Source: Acuticoccus sp039034015 (GTDB lineage: Bacteria > Pseudomonadota > Alphaproteobacteria > Rhizobiales > Amorphaceae). From it: a stretch of DNA of 64,000 nt. The stretch covers positions 1-64,000 of the forward strand of contig JBCCBM010000017.1 in NCBI GenBank assembly GCA_039034015.1, read 5' to 3'. Position 1 is the stretch's first letter, and every line of letters starts with the position of its first letter. Of the stretch, positions 48,901 to 57,386 are shown in pieces. A model generated the notes under the pieces. It had not been told where the DNA came from and searched no databases. It worked only from the letters and a program-made list of their open reading frames with translations. The translations under genes were made by a program, and so were the position numbers.

Positions 48901-50219
48901 TGGATCCGTTGATGCTTGGCGCGATCATCGGGATCGTGACCATTCTTGTGCTGATTTCAGGGATCTCCGTCGCGATCGGCCTCCTTCTGGTATCGGCGAT
49001 CTTCCTCCTGATTTTCGACGGTGTGCGCTCGCTGGAGCTGATCCCGGAAGTTCTCTTCGGCAAGCTTGACAGTTTTGCGCTGTTGTCGATCCCGATGTTT
49101 ATCATCATGGGCGCATCGATCGCCTCCACCCGGGCGGGGGCGGACCTCTATGAGGCGCTTGAGCGGTGGCTGACCCGTGTGCCGGGCGGGCTGGTGATTT
49201 CCAACCTTGGGGCTTGCGCGCTGTTTGCCGCAATGTCCGGCTCCAGCCCTGCCACGTGCGCGGCCATCGGCAAGATGGGCATCCCCGAGATGCGCAAGCG
49301 CGGCTACCCGGATGAAATCGCCACAGGCTCCATCGCCGCCGGCGGCACGCTCGGCATCCTCATCCCCCCCTCGATCACGATGATTGTTTATGGAATTGCC
49401 ACCGAAACCTCGATCGGGCGCCTCTTTTTGGCCGGCGTCATCCCGGGGTTGCTGCTGGTGGGGCTTTTCATGGCGTGGTCGATCTACGCCACCTGGGCCT
49501 CCGGCAACCGCAATACCTTGATGAAGGTGACTTATACATGGCGCCAGCGGCTTGAAATCATGCCGCGGGTGCTGCCCTTCATCGCGATCATCTTGGGCGT
49601 GCTTTACGCGCTTTATGGCGGCGTTGCGACACCATCGGAAACGGCGGCTGTGGGCGCGCTGCTGTGCCTGCTGGTGGCGATGATTGTCTACAAGCTCGTC
49701 AGCCCCGCAGCGTTCTGGGCGGTCCTGCGCGACAGCACCAAAGAAAGCGTGATGATCTTGTTCATTATCGCGGCGGCGGGCGTCTTTTCGTACATGTTGT
49801 CGAGCCTTTTCATCACCCAATCCATCGCCGCTTGGATCAGCGAGCTTGAGGTGAACCGCTGGGTTTTGATGGCGGCCATCAATGTCTTCCTGATTGTGGC
49901 GGGGTTCTTCCTCCCGCCTGTCGCTGTGATCTTGATGACGGCGCCGATCTTGTTGCCGGTCATCACCGGGGCAGGGTTTGACCCGATTTGGTTTGCCGTT
50001 GTCCTCACCATCAACATGGAGATTGGGCTCATCTCACCGCCCGTCGGCCTCAACCTTTACGTCATCAACGGGATCGCGCCGGATATTTCACTGCGCACCA
50101 TCTTGGTTGGGTCGTTGCCGTTTGTGGCCTGTATGGTGATTGCAATCATCTTGCTTTGTTTGATGCCGGGCCTTGCCACATGGCTGCCCAACGCGCTGAT
50201 GGGCCCGGCGCTCGGCTAA
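48900..50219 (+). CDS. dctM: TRAP transporter large permease DctM
   Basis: A 439-residue membrane permease with about 11-12 hydrophobic segments. Signatures are SMFIIMGAS-like LSIPMFIIMGASIASTRAGA, GSSPATCAAIGKMGIPEMRK, GTLGILIPPSITMIVYGIAT and MEIGLISPPVGLNLYVINGI. It performs sodium-linked uptake with DctP and DctQ. It overlaps dctQ and ends the operon; 63 bp follow before the VOC gene. Confidence 0.95.
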   Translation: MDPLMLGAIIGIVTILVLISGISVAIGLLLVSAIFLLIFDGVRSLELIPEVLFGKLDSFALLSIPMFIIMGASIASTRAGADLYEALERWLTRVPGGLVISNLGACALFAAMSGSSPATCAAIGKMGIPEMRKRGYPDEIATGSIAAGGTLGILIPPSITMIVYGIATETSIGRLFLAGVIPGLLLVGLFMAWSIYATWASGNRNTLMKVTYTWRQRLEIMPRVLPFIAIILGVLYALYGGVATPSETAAVGALLCLLVAMIVYKLVSPAAFWAVLRDSTKESVMILFIIAAAGVFSYMLSSLFITQSIAAWISELEVNRWVLMAAINVFLIVAGFFLPPVAVILMTAPILLPVITGAGFDPIWFAVVLTINMEIGLISPPVGLNLYVINGIAPDISLRTILVGSLPFVACMVIAIILLCLMPGLATWLPNALMGPALG

Positions 50220-50282
50220 ACATCCGGGCCGCCCGCGCAAGTGTCGCCCGCCAAGGCTTGAGGGGGCGAAAAGGGGGCGGCG

Positions 50283-50672
50283 ATGGACGAGCCGGTTTTG
50301 CATGGCGCCACGATTGTCCCGGTGCGCGATGTTGCGCGCTCCATGCGCTTTTATGTGGAGGTGCTGGGGTTTTCGGTCGATTTCATGCGAGATGATGGCG
50401 GTTTTGCAATTGTGCGCCGCGGCCCGGTGGGCGTCCAACTCACCCAGACCGATGACATCGGCGCGCTGGAGGCGACCGCCAACAACATCGCCATCTACAT
50501 CACCGTGCGCAATCTTGACGCGTTCTACACAGCGCTGGCGCCAAACCTTGCGAGCCTCCCCGAAGGCCGCCTCAGACCACCCTTCAATCAGCCCTATGGC
50601 ATGCGCGAGTTTCACGTAAAATGCCCGGACGGGTGCCTCTTGTTTTTCGCCAGCGATGGGAAGGCCGCGTGA
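50283..50672 (+). CDS. VOC-family (glyoxalase/bleomycin-resistance fold) protein
   Basis: A 129-residue single-domain vicinal-oxygen-chelate protein. The two beta-alpha-beta-beta-beta modules are seen as ATIVPVRDVARSMRFYVEVL and then NIAIYITVRNLDAFYTAL, ending MREFHVKCPDGCLLFFASD, where the conserved Glu metal or ligand position lies. Function cannot be narrowed: glyoxalase, dioxygenase or antibiotic-binding relatives share the fold. It may be cotranscribed with the TRAP genes. Confidence 0.82.
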   Translation: MDEPVLHGATIVPVRDVARSMRFYVEVLGFSVDFMRDDGGFAIVRRGPVGVQLTQTDDIGALEATANNIAIYITVRNLDAFYTALAPNLASLPEGRLRPPFNQPYGMREFHVKCPDGCLLFFASDGKAA

Positions 50673-50730
50673 CGCCGGCCCATCGTCCTTGCGTTGCACC
50701 CGGTCCAAAAGGCTCTAAATCCAATGTGTC

Positions 50731-50768
50731 GAGCATCTTGCCTGCGCCCAAATGGGCGCAGGATGCTC
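50731..50768. terminator. long inverted repeat between converging VOC and MFS genes
   Basis: GAGCATC, TTG, CCTGCGCCC pairs with GGGCGCAGG, ATGCTC across AAAT, giving a stem of about 15 bp with a small bulge. It sits between the two gene ends and abuts the MFS stop. No strong T-run follows on either strand, so it is a probable two-way terminator or mRNA end, not a textbook one. Confidence 0.55.
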
Positions 50769-51991
50769 TAACGCCCGGGCGGGTGCGGCGGCCAAGGCAA
50801 ACGCCAGAACGCAAGGGTTCCGGCCGCGAGCATCACAGCGACTGACAGCAAGGCCGCGCGCGAGGGGTCGCCGGCAGCGTGCCCAACGGTTGCCGCCACA
50901 CCGCTCAGCCACTGCATGATCGCAACCCCCAAAAAGAGCGCCATCGTGAAGACGCTGAGCGCGCGCCCGGCCATGTGCGCGGGGTAGGCGGACCGAACAT
51001 CGGCATATTGGAGAACGATATAGCCACCGGAGAGGCCGATCAGGATCGCGAGGGTAACATCCGACACCGCGCCGCCGCCCAGCGCCAGCAACCCGAACTG
51101 AACCACGTAGGCCGCACTGCAAAGGAGGATCACGGTGCGCCGCTTTTGCGGCCCCGGATCGAGCCGTCCGAAAAGGTAGGGCCCGATGATGACGGCCAGT
51201 GAGATGGCAAACGCCGCGTGGCCCACCTCAATGACGGAAAAGCCGTGGCGCTCAATCAGGAGCGGACCGATCCAGAGGCCGCGCAGGGCGAGGAAGGCCG
51301 CGTAGCTCACCGCCGCGAGGCAACAAATGCCGGCTGTGTGGGGCTGCGCAAGTACGGTCCCCAGGCCGCGCACCATGACCCAGAGGCCCGCCCCATCGCG
51401 CAGCGCGGTCGGCCCCGTGTCGACCCAGCGGAAGACCGCAAGCCAGGCGCCGGCGGCCATGATCCCAAGGGCCCAAAACCCGGTGCGCCACGATCCTGTC
51501 TCCATCAGCCAGGCGAGCGGCGTCCCGGTGATCAACATGCCAACGCCGCCTACCGCGAGGACGACGCCGGAGAGCGCGGCAAACCGGTTCGCCGGATATC
51601 GCGCGGAGACAAACACCATGGCGGCGAGGAGGGCAGGCGCGCATCCAGCGCCGATCAAGCCCTGCCCGACCATCAGAACGTCAAGCCGGGTTGCCAGCGC
51701 ACAGACCGCGCTGCCGATCACCGCCAGCGTGAAGGCGGCAAGGACCGTGCGCCGGGGCCCGTACCGGTCGAGCGCGACCCCCACCGCGGGCTGGGCAAGC
51801 GCAAAGGCGACGTGAAACGCGCCGGCCACCAGACCGAGCGCTTGCGGGGACGCGCCAAGGTCCCGCGCAAGGGGGTCTGCCGCAATCGCCATGACGGTGC
51901 GAAAGGCGTGGCTGAGGATGAAGACCGAAACGAGCGCGGTCAGCATGAGGGTGAGGCGCGCGCGCCCGTGCGCTGGGGCGGGATCGGTCAC
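50768..51991 (-). CDS. major facilitator superfamily transporter
   Basis: A 407-residue inner-membrane transporter with about 12 hydrophobic segments. The MFS loop 2-3 motif reads GVALDRYGPRRTVLAAFTLA, and the loop 8-9 equivalent is GRLDPGPQKRRTVILLC. The starting region LVSVFILSHAFRTVMAIAAD is typical of the CynX/NNP-like subgroup. Substrate unknown. The GTG start is the only one near the first helix. It starts 69 bp after the ICL/PEP-mutase family gene on the same strand, so an operon is likely. Confidence 0.9.
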   Translation of the reverse strand: MTDPAPAHGRARLTLMLTALVSVFILSHAFRTVMAIAADPLARDLGASPQALGLVAGAFHVAFALAQPAVGVALDRYGPRRTVLAAFTLAVIGSAVCALATRLDVLMVGQGLIGAGCAPALLAAMVFVSARYPANRFAALSGVVLAVGGVGMLITGTPLAWLMETGSWRTGFWALGIMAAGAWLAVFRWVDTGPTALRDGAGLWVMVRGLGTVLAQPHTAGICCLAAVSYAAFLALRGLWIGPLLIERHGFSVIEVGHAAFAISLAVIIGPYLFGRLDPGPQKRRTVILLCSAAYVVQFGLLALGGGAVSDVTLAILIGLSGGYIVLQYADVRSAYPAHMAGRALSVFTMALFLGVAIMQWLSGVAATVGHAAGDPSRAALLSVAVMLAAGTLAFWRLPWPPHPPGR

Positions 51992-52060
51992 GGCGGCGAT
52001 GCCTGGCGTGCGCCCCCGCGCGATCGCGGCGGACCCGCGGGCAGGCGTTTTTCGGTCACA

Positions 52061-52876
52061 TCATCGCATCAGCTGGTGAAGGGTGCGGCTGGGCATTGCG
52101 CCGTCGGTCCAGCCGAAGGTGCCGAGGGCGAAAAGCTCATCGGCGGCGGCCTGCAGCCGGCCGGCGACGGCACTGTAAAGCCGGGAGCCGACGCTCACCC
52201 GGCGCACGCCCCGTGCGGCAAGGTCGGCAATTGTCCCCTCATTGCCGATGCCGGCAAGCACATTGACCGGCAATCCCACGTGGCGCACCACCCGCTCCAC
52301 GTCAGCAAGGGTCATGAGGGCGGGCGCGTACAGCAAGTCTGCGCCGGCCTCTTCGTAGAGCGAGAGCCTTGCCAAGATCTCATCAAGGTCGCAGGCGCCG
52401 GCGAGGAGACCATCCGCGCGCGCACAAAGGACAAAGGGGCGGCCGAGCCCCCGGGCGGCTTCCACGGCGGCGATGATCCGCTCTTTGGCGAGCGCGCGGT
52501 CATAGAGCGGCGCGGCGCGGTCGCCCGTCGTGTCTTCGATGGAGCCGCCCGCAAGCCCCGCCGCACCGGCAAGGCGGATTGTCTGCGCCACCGCATCAGG
52601 GTCGGTGCCAAACCCGTTGAAGAGGTCGGCCGACACGGGAATGTCGACCGCGGCCGCGATGGCGCGCGCGTTTTCCAAGACCGCCTCGCGCGATGGTGCG
52701 CCATCCTTCTGGCCGGCCGCCCACGCATAGCCGGCGCTTGTGGTGCCAAGGGCCGAAAACCCCGCCGCTTCGAGGATCCGCGCCGAGCCCGCGTCCCACG
52801 CGTTGGGCATGGCGAAACACCCGTTCGTGTGGAGCGCTGCAAACCGCTCGGCCTTCTGCGCAAGGGTTGACGTCAT
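52061..52876 (-). CDS. isocitrate lyase / PEP mutase family protein
   Basis: A 271-residue enzyme of the ICL/PEP-mutase superfamily, short form. Recognisable parts are CFAMPNAWDAGSARILEAAG, ALGTTSAGYAWAAGQKDG, VSADLFNGFGTDP (metal-binding Asp region), GGSIEDTTGD, and VNVLAGIGNEGTIADLAARG. The isocitrate lyase KKCGH motif is absent, so it is not isocitrate lyase. Relatives act on oxaloacetate, methylisocitrate-like acids or phosphonates; this subgroup is uncharacterised to my knowledge. It precedes the MFS gene. Confidence 0.87.
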   Translation of the reverse strand: MTSTLAQKAERFAALHTNGCFAMPNAWDAGSARILEAAGFSALGTTSAGYAWAAGQKDGAPSREAVLENARAIAAAVDIPVSADLFNGFGTDPDAVAQTIRLAGAAGLAGGSIEDTTGDRAAPLYDRALAKERIIAAVEAARGLGRPFVLCARADGLLAGACDLDEILARLSLYEEAGADLLYAPALMTLADVERVVRHVGLPVNVLAGIGNEGTIADLAARGVRRVSVGSRLYSAVAGRLQAAADELFALGTFGWTDGAMPSRTLHQLMR

Positions 52877-53176
52877 GTGGGCCTCTCCCCCTCATCGGGC
52901 TTTGTTGCGGTGACGCTATGCGCCGCAAACGCCGCGCCCGCAACGATGGCAAACACGTCGCGTTGCCCTGCCGCTGTCGATTGAGTTCGGCGTGCGGCGC
53001 CCATAGGTTCGCGCCATGAGCGCGCGCACCGCAACCTGCCCTGGCGCTGCCGGTCTGGCCGCGGTTTGCCCCTGTGGCCGACGCCGGGCCACCCGGACCC
53101 GCGACACCGTCGTCCGCCGCCCCGTCCCATGCGCCGACGCCCGTGCGGCCCCGCCGCTTTGCCGAACGGGGGCTTG
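52877..53176. other. gene-free spacer between divergent genes
   Basis: About 300 bp between the ICL/PEP-mutase-like gene and the YcaQ-type gene. Frames are open here, but only with Pro/Arg-rich translations that look like GC-rich noise. It should hold the two divergent promoters. No repeat or RNA gene is visible. Confidence 0.5.
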
Positions 53177-54376
53177 GTGAAGACCCCGCCGCGCCTTGGC
53201 AATCAAGACGCCCGTCGCCTGTTTTTGGACCGGCACAGGCTGTTGCGCCCGGATGCGGGCCCTGCCACCGGGCACGATCTCACAGACGTCCTCGATGGAT
53301 TGGGGTTTGTGCAGGTGGACAGCGTGATGACGCTCGCCCGCGCCCACGATCTCATCTTGTGGTCCCGCCGTGGGCGCTACCGGCCGAGTGCGCTCGCCCG
53401 GCTCGTCTCCCACCACCGCACCGCGTTTGAGCATTGGACCCACGATGCCGCCGTGATCCCGATGGCGTTCTACCCCATGTGGCGGCTGAAGTTTGCCCGT
53501 GACGACGCACGCCTTGCCGCCCGTTGGACGCAGACACGGCGGGCGGGTTGGACGGGCGAGATTGACGCGGTTTTGCGCCACATTGCCGACCATGGGCCGG
53601 CCTCGTCGCTGGACGTTGGCGGGGATGGGCCAAAACAGTCGGGCGGTTGGTGGGACTGGCATCCCTCCAAGGCGGCGTTGGAGTTTTTGTGGCGCTCGGG
53701 CCGCCTTGCGATTTGCCACCGCGAGGGCTTTCGCAAGTTCTACGACCTTGCCGAACGGGTCATCCCGCCCGAGCGGCTGAATGCGTGGGTGGATGATGCG
53801 CAGATCATCGACTGGGCGCTCACCGCAGCGCTCCAACGGCTCGGCTTTGCGACCAGCGGCGAGCTTGCCGCCTTTTTCGACCTTGCAACGCCGGAGGAGG
53901 CCAAAGCCTGGTGCCGGGCCGCGCTCGCCAGCGGCTGCCTCCTTGAGGTGGACGTTGAGATGGCCGACGGTTCCTTCCGGCGCAGCGTCACCACCGCAGC
54001 GCTCCTTGACAGCGTTTCATCGCTGCCGGCGCCCCCAACGCGCGTGCGCCTTTTGTCGCCCTTTGACCCCGCGTTGCGCGATCGCGCCCGGGCGGAGCGC
54101 CTCTTCGGCTTCCACTATCGCATCGAAATTTTCGTGCCCGAGGCCAAGCGGCAATACGGCTACTACGTGTTCCCCATCCTTGAGGGGGACCGCTTGCTTG
54201 GCCGCATGGATGTGAAGCGGGTGGGAGACACGCTGCGCGTGCGCGCCTTTTGGCCCGAGGCCGGCGTTCGCCTCGGAAAGGCCCGCATCGCGCGCCTCCA
54301 CGCCGAGCTCGAGCGCGTCAAACACCTTGCAGGCACAACGGAGGTCACGTTCTGCGCTGATTGGCTGCGGACGTGA
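53177..54376 (+). CDS. YcaQ/AlkX-type winged-helix DNA glycosylase
   Basis: A 399-residue protein of the HTH_42 family. Members such as E. coli YcaQ remove alkylated or cross-linked bases from DNA. The N-terminal winged helices begin NQDARRLFLDRHRLL. The catalytic Gln-x-Asp motif is visible as Gln-Val-Asp in LDGLGFVQVDSVMTLARAHD, followed by LILWSRRGRY. The C-terminal half has RVRLLSPFDPALRDRARAER and YGYYVFPILEGDRLLGRMDV. The GTG at 53177 follows a GGGGG stretch and starts where the family begins. The open frame further upstream is Pro/Arg-rich noise. Confidence 0.85.
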   Translation: MKTPPRLGNQDARRLFLDRHRLLRPDAGPATGHDLTDVLDGLGFVQVDSVMTLARAHDLILWSRRGRYRPSALARLVSHHRTAFEHWTHDAAVIPMAFYPMWRLKFARDDARLAARWTQTRRAGWTGEIDAVLRHIADHGPASSLDVGGDGPKQSGGWWDWHPSKAALEFLWRSGRLAICHREGFRKFYDLAERVIPPERLNAWVDDAQIIDWALTAALQRLGFATSGELAAFFDLATPEEAKAWCRAALASGCLLEVDVEMADGSFRRSVTTAALLDSVSSLPAPPTRVRLLSPFDPALRDRARAERLFGFHYRIEIFVPEAKRQYGYYVFPILEGDRLLGRMDVKRVGDTLRVRAFWPEAGVRLGKARIARLHAELERVKHLAGTTEVTFCADWLRT

Positions 54377-54460
54377 CGCTGGCGCAGTGCGGGTGTCGGC
54401 TGCTCAAGAGCTTGTGGCCGCATCAAATCGTGCGCATGCAACCTCAAGGGTGGCACCAAA

Positions 54461-54580
54461 CCGCGCTCAAGTAGCCCGAAGGGCGGTAGTGCAGAGAAGA
54501 ACCCGCTCAAGTAGCCCGGAGGGCGGTAGCGCAGAAAAGAACCCGCTCAAGCAGCGCGAAGCGCGGTAGCGCAACAGAGA
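54461..54580 (-). repeat. array of 40-bp tandem repeats touching tRNA-Leu (array B)
   Basis: Three units of exactly 40 bp (54461-54500, 54501-54540, 54541-54580) match array A in reverse orientation: CCGCTCAAG, TAGCCCGAAGGGCGGTAG, GCAGA, A-rich end. The third unit changes the hairpin arms together (GCGCGAAGCGC for GCCCGAAGGGC), a compensatory change that keeps the base pairing. The array ends exactly where the CCA end of the tRNA begins. Confidence 0.93.
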
Positions 54581-54665
54581 TGGTGCCCAGGAGAGGACTC
54601 GAACCTCCACGGATTGCTCCACACGGACCTGAACCGTGCGCGTCTACCAGTTCCGCCACCTGGGC
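54581..54665 (-). tRNA. tRNA-Leu (anticodon CAG)
   Basis: Read on the minus strand, the acceptor arm GCCCAGG pairs with CCTGGGC, the D-arm is GCGGAACTGGTAGACGC, and the anticodon loop is TTCAGGT, giving anticodon CAG. A long variable arm (class II, as for Leu) precedes the T-arm GAGGTTCGAGTCCTC. The 3' CCA is encoded. The anticodon reads CUG leucine codons, frequent in this GC-rich genome. Confidence 0.97.
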
Positions 54666-54788
54666 ATCGTTGCGAGCCGTGGGCTAAGGCCTCGGCGCCG
54701 GGAAGTCAACGGGCCGCAGCACACCACCCGTTGCGCCAAAGCCCCCAGCGCCCTAACCACCCTGCCATGCGGTGAAAAAGGATCCGTC

Positions 54789-55760
54789 ATGGAGCGCAAC
54801 GCAACCAAACTCGTCACCGTCTTCGGCGGGTCCGGCTTTATCGGCCGGTACCTTGTCCGCGCGCTTGCCAAAAAAGGATGGCGGGTGCGCGTTGCCGTGC
54901 GCCGGCCTGACCTTGTGGGCCACCTTCAGCCCTCCGGCGGCGTCGGGCAAATCAAGCCGATCTTCGCCAACGTCACCAACGCCGACAGTGTGCGCGCGGC
55001 GGTGCAAAACGCCGATGCGGTGGTGAACCTCGTCGGGATCCTGGCCGAGCGGGGCAAACAATCGTTCGACGCCGTGCAGGCCGATGGCGCCAAAATCATC
55101 GCCGATGCGGCCGCCGCCAGCAATGTGGCGCGCTTCGTCCAGATGTCGGCGATTGGGGCCAACGCGGAGAGCGACAGCCTTTATGCCCGCACAAAAGCGG
55201 CCGGTGAGGCGGCCGCCCGCAGCGCCAATCCGGACGCGGTGGTCGTGCGGCCGTCCATCGTGTTCGGGCCGGAGGACCAGTTCTTCAACCGCTTTGCCAG
55301 TATGGCGCGGATCTCGCCGGTGTTGCCGGTGGTGGGCGGCGACACGCGGTTTCAGCCGGTCTATGTGGCCGATGTGGCCGACTTCACCGCAAAGGCGGTG
55401 GAGGGTGCGCTCTCGCCCGGCGCCACCTATGAGCTTGGCGGCCCGGATATCTTGTCGTTCAAAGAATTGATGGACCTGATGCTCTCCGTCACGCGGCAAA
55501 AGCGGCGCGTGATCGACCTTCCGCTTGGGCTTGCCAAAATCCAGGCGAAGATGCTGTCGGTCCTCCCCAGTCCGCCCATCACGGAGGATCAGATCAAGCT
55601 TTTGCAGAACGACAATGTGGTGAGCGCGGCGGCCATTGAAGAGGGGCGCACCTTTGGCGCGGCCGACATGGAGCCAAGGGCGCTGTCAGGCGTGCTGCCC
55701 ACGTACCTGTGGGTTTATCGCAAGCACGGCCAGTTCGCCGAGCCGGGGAGCCTGAATTAA
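54789..55760 (+). CDS. NDUFA9-like NAD(P)-binding protein
   Basis: A 323-residue atypical SDR/NmrA-like protein of the complex I NDUFA9 family. The cofactor loop is VTVFGGSGFIGRYLVRALAK; further features are NLVGILAERGKQSFDAVQ, FVQMSAIGANAESDSLYART (the YxxxK place has Tyr-Ala-Arg-Thr-Lys), and VVRPSIVFGPEDQFFNRFA. In alphaproteobacteria this family is a candidate accessory subunit or assembly factor of respiratory complex I. The ATG at 54789 starts just before the cofactor loop. It converges on uppP with a 4-bp overlap. Confidence 0.9.
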   Translation: MERNATKLVTVFGGSGFIGRYLVRALAKKGWRVRVAVRRPDLVGHLQPSGGVGQIKPIFANVTNADSVRAAVQNADAVVNLVGILAERGKQSFDAVQADGAKIIADAAAASNVARFVQMSAIGANAESDSLYARTKAAGEAAARSANPDAVVVRPSIVFGPEDQFFNRFASMARISPVLPVVGGDTRFQPVYVADVADFTAKAVEGALSPGATYELGGPDILSFKELMDLMLSVTRQKRRVIDLPLGLAKIQAKMLSVLPSPPITEDQIKLLQNDNVVSAAAIEEGRTFGAADMEPRALSGVLPTYLWVYRKHGQFAEPGSLN

Positions 55761-56569
55761 AGCGCGCCTTGATAGTGGAGGAGGGCAAGGCCGATGACGC
55801 CCACCACGATGCGCCACCAGGCAAAGGGCGCAAACCCGTGGCGGGCCACAAAGTCGAGCAGCGCCCGCACCACGATGAGCGCCATGATGAACGCCGCCAC
55901 AAAGCCGATGGCGATGATGACCGCGTCGTCGGCCGACAACACGTTGCGGTTGGCGTAAAGATCGTAGACGAAGGCGCCCGTCATGGTGGGGATCGCCAGG
56001 AAGAACGAGAATTCGGCGGCCGAGCGTTTGTCCGTCCCCAAAAGGAGCGCGCCGCCGATGGTGGCGCCGGAGCGGGAGACCCCTGGCACCAGCGCGAGCG
56101 TTTGGCACGCGCCAATCGCAAGGGCGAGCCACACGGGATAGCCCGTGGCATCGGTGTAGCGCGGGGTGGTTTTGCGCCGGTCAATGTAAAGCAGCGCGAT
56201 GCCGCCCAGGATGAGCGTTGTGCAGACGAGCTGCGGCGTTTCAAAGAGCACTGTCTTGATGAAGCTGTGCAGCATCACCCCCGCCACCGCCGCCGGCAAA
56301 AAGGCGAGGATGATGCCGAACGCAAAGCGCCGCGCCGCTGGGTCGGAGGGCAGCGCGAAGGCAATTTTGGTGAGCCGCGCGGTGTAGACCGCCAAGAGTG
56401 CGCAGATCGCGCCGAGCTGGATCAAGACCTCGAACGTTTTGCCGGAGGATTCAAAGCCGATCAGCTCACCGATCAACAGAAGGTGACCGGTGGAGGAGAC
56501 CGGGATGAATTCGGTCACCCCCTCCACGAGGCCCAAAAGCAGCGCAGAGGCAATTGTTTCAGTGTCCAT
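55757..56569 (-). CDS. uppP: undecaprenyl-diphosphatase
   Basis: A 270-residue inner-membrane enzyme that recycles the lipid carrier of peptidoglycan synthesis by removing one phosphate from undecaprenyl diphosphate; it confers bacitracin tolerance. The two signatures are LVEGVTEFIPVSSTGHLLLI and LVPGVSRSGATIGGALLLG, which hold the catalytic Glu, His and Arg. About eight hydrophobic segments. Length matches E. coli UppP. The ATG at 56569 begins MDTETIASALLLGL; an upstream in-frame start would add a non-membrane tail. Confidence 0.95.
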   Translation of the reverse strand: MDTETIASALLLGLVEGVTEFIPVSSTGHLLLIGELIGFESSGKTFEVLIQLGAICALLAVYTARLTKIAFALPSDPAARRFAFGIILAFLPAAVAGVMLHSFIKTVLFETPQLVCTTLILGGIALLYIDRRKTTPRYTDATGYPVWLALAIGACQTLALVPGVSRSGATIGGALLLGTDKRSAAEFSFFLAIPTMTGAFVYDLYANRNVLSADDAVIIAIGFVAAFIMALIVVRALLDFVARHGFAPFAWWRIVVGVIGLALLHYQGAL

Positions 56570-56696
56570 GGCCGGCCCCGGTGGTTTGAGAGCGGTTTGC
56601 CATGGCGGGGTTAACCCGGCCTTTTGCCCGGCGCGGCGATCGTGCAAGGGTGCGGCCGCGCGCCACCCTACCCAACGATGTCAGGCCCAGACGGCG

Positions 56697-57386
56697 ATGA
56701 TTGTTCACCAGCACCCGTTTCTCGCCCCCTGCCGGTTTGTGCGCCTTCTTCTTGCCGAGCACCAGCTGGAGGCTGATCTGGTGCTGGAACCCTTTTGGGA
56801 GGAGCGACCGGCCTTTGTGGCCGCCAACCCCGCGCTCACCCTTCCCGTCGCCTTTGACGGTGACAAGGGCCCGCTGTGCGGCGCGGCGGTCATCATGGAG
56901 TATGTGGATGAGCGTTATGGCGAGGAGCGCGTTGGCCAGCGCCTGATGCCCACCGACCCGTTCCAGCGGGCCGAAGTGCGCCGCCTGGTGGACTGGTTTT
57001 GCCAAAAGTTTGAGGACGAGGTGGCGGGCCCCTTGGTGATGGAGCGCATCCTCAAGGTCGAGATCCCGCAAAAGCGCGGCGGGGGCGCGCCGGACAGCGC
57101 GGCCATGCGCATTGCGCGGCAAAACGCGGTGGCGCACTTTCATTATCTCGGCGCCCTCGCCTCAAGCCGCAATTGGCTGGCGGGGGAGGCGTTCACCTTT
57201 GCTGATCTTGCGGCCGCCGCCAGCCTCTCGGTGATCGACTATTTGGGCGAGGCGCCGTGGGCGGCCGACCCTGCGGTGAAGCAGTGGTACCAAAAGCTAA
57301 AATCCCGCCCCGCCTTCCGGCCGCTGTTGTCGGACAAGGCGCGCCTGGTGGCGCCCGCCCCGCACTATGCCGACCTCGACTTCTGA
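56697..57386 (+). CDS. glutathione S-transferase family protein
   Basis: A 229-residue GST-fold protein. The N-terminal thioredoxin-like domain starts IVHQHPFLAPCRFVRLLLAE, with a Cys-Arg pair in the active-site position, and has NPALTLPVAF with the cis-Pro. The C-terminal helical domain includes NWLAGEAFTFADLAAAASLS. It resembles the SspA-like or maleylacetoacetate-isomerase branch. The ATG at 56697 is the natural start. queG begins inside its last codons (20-bp overlap), so the two are translated together. Confidence 0.88.
   Translation: MIVHQHPFLAPCRFVRLLLAEHQLEADLVLEPFWEERPAFVAANPALTLPVAFDGDKGPLCGAAVIMEYVDERYGEERVGQRLMPTDPFQRAEVRRLVDWFCQKFEDEVAGPLVMERILKVEIPQKRGGGAPDSAAMRIARQNAVAHFHYLGALASSRNWLAGEAFTFADLAAAASLSVIDYLGEAPWAADPAVKQWYQKLKSRPAFRPLLSDKARLVAPAPHYADLDF

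Noticed and set aside
52596..53202. Open frames in and around the spacer before the YcaQ-type gene
   Set aside because: Translations are Pro/Arg/Gly-rich with no domain or start support.
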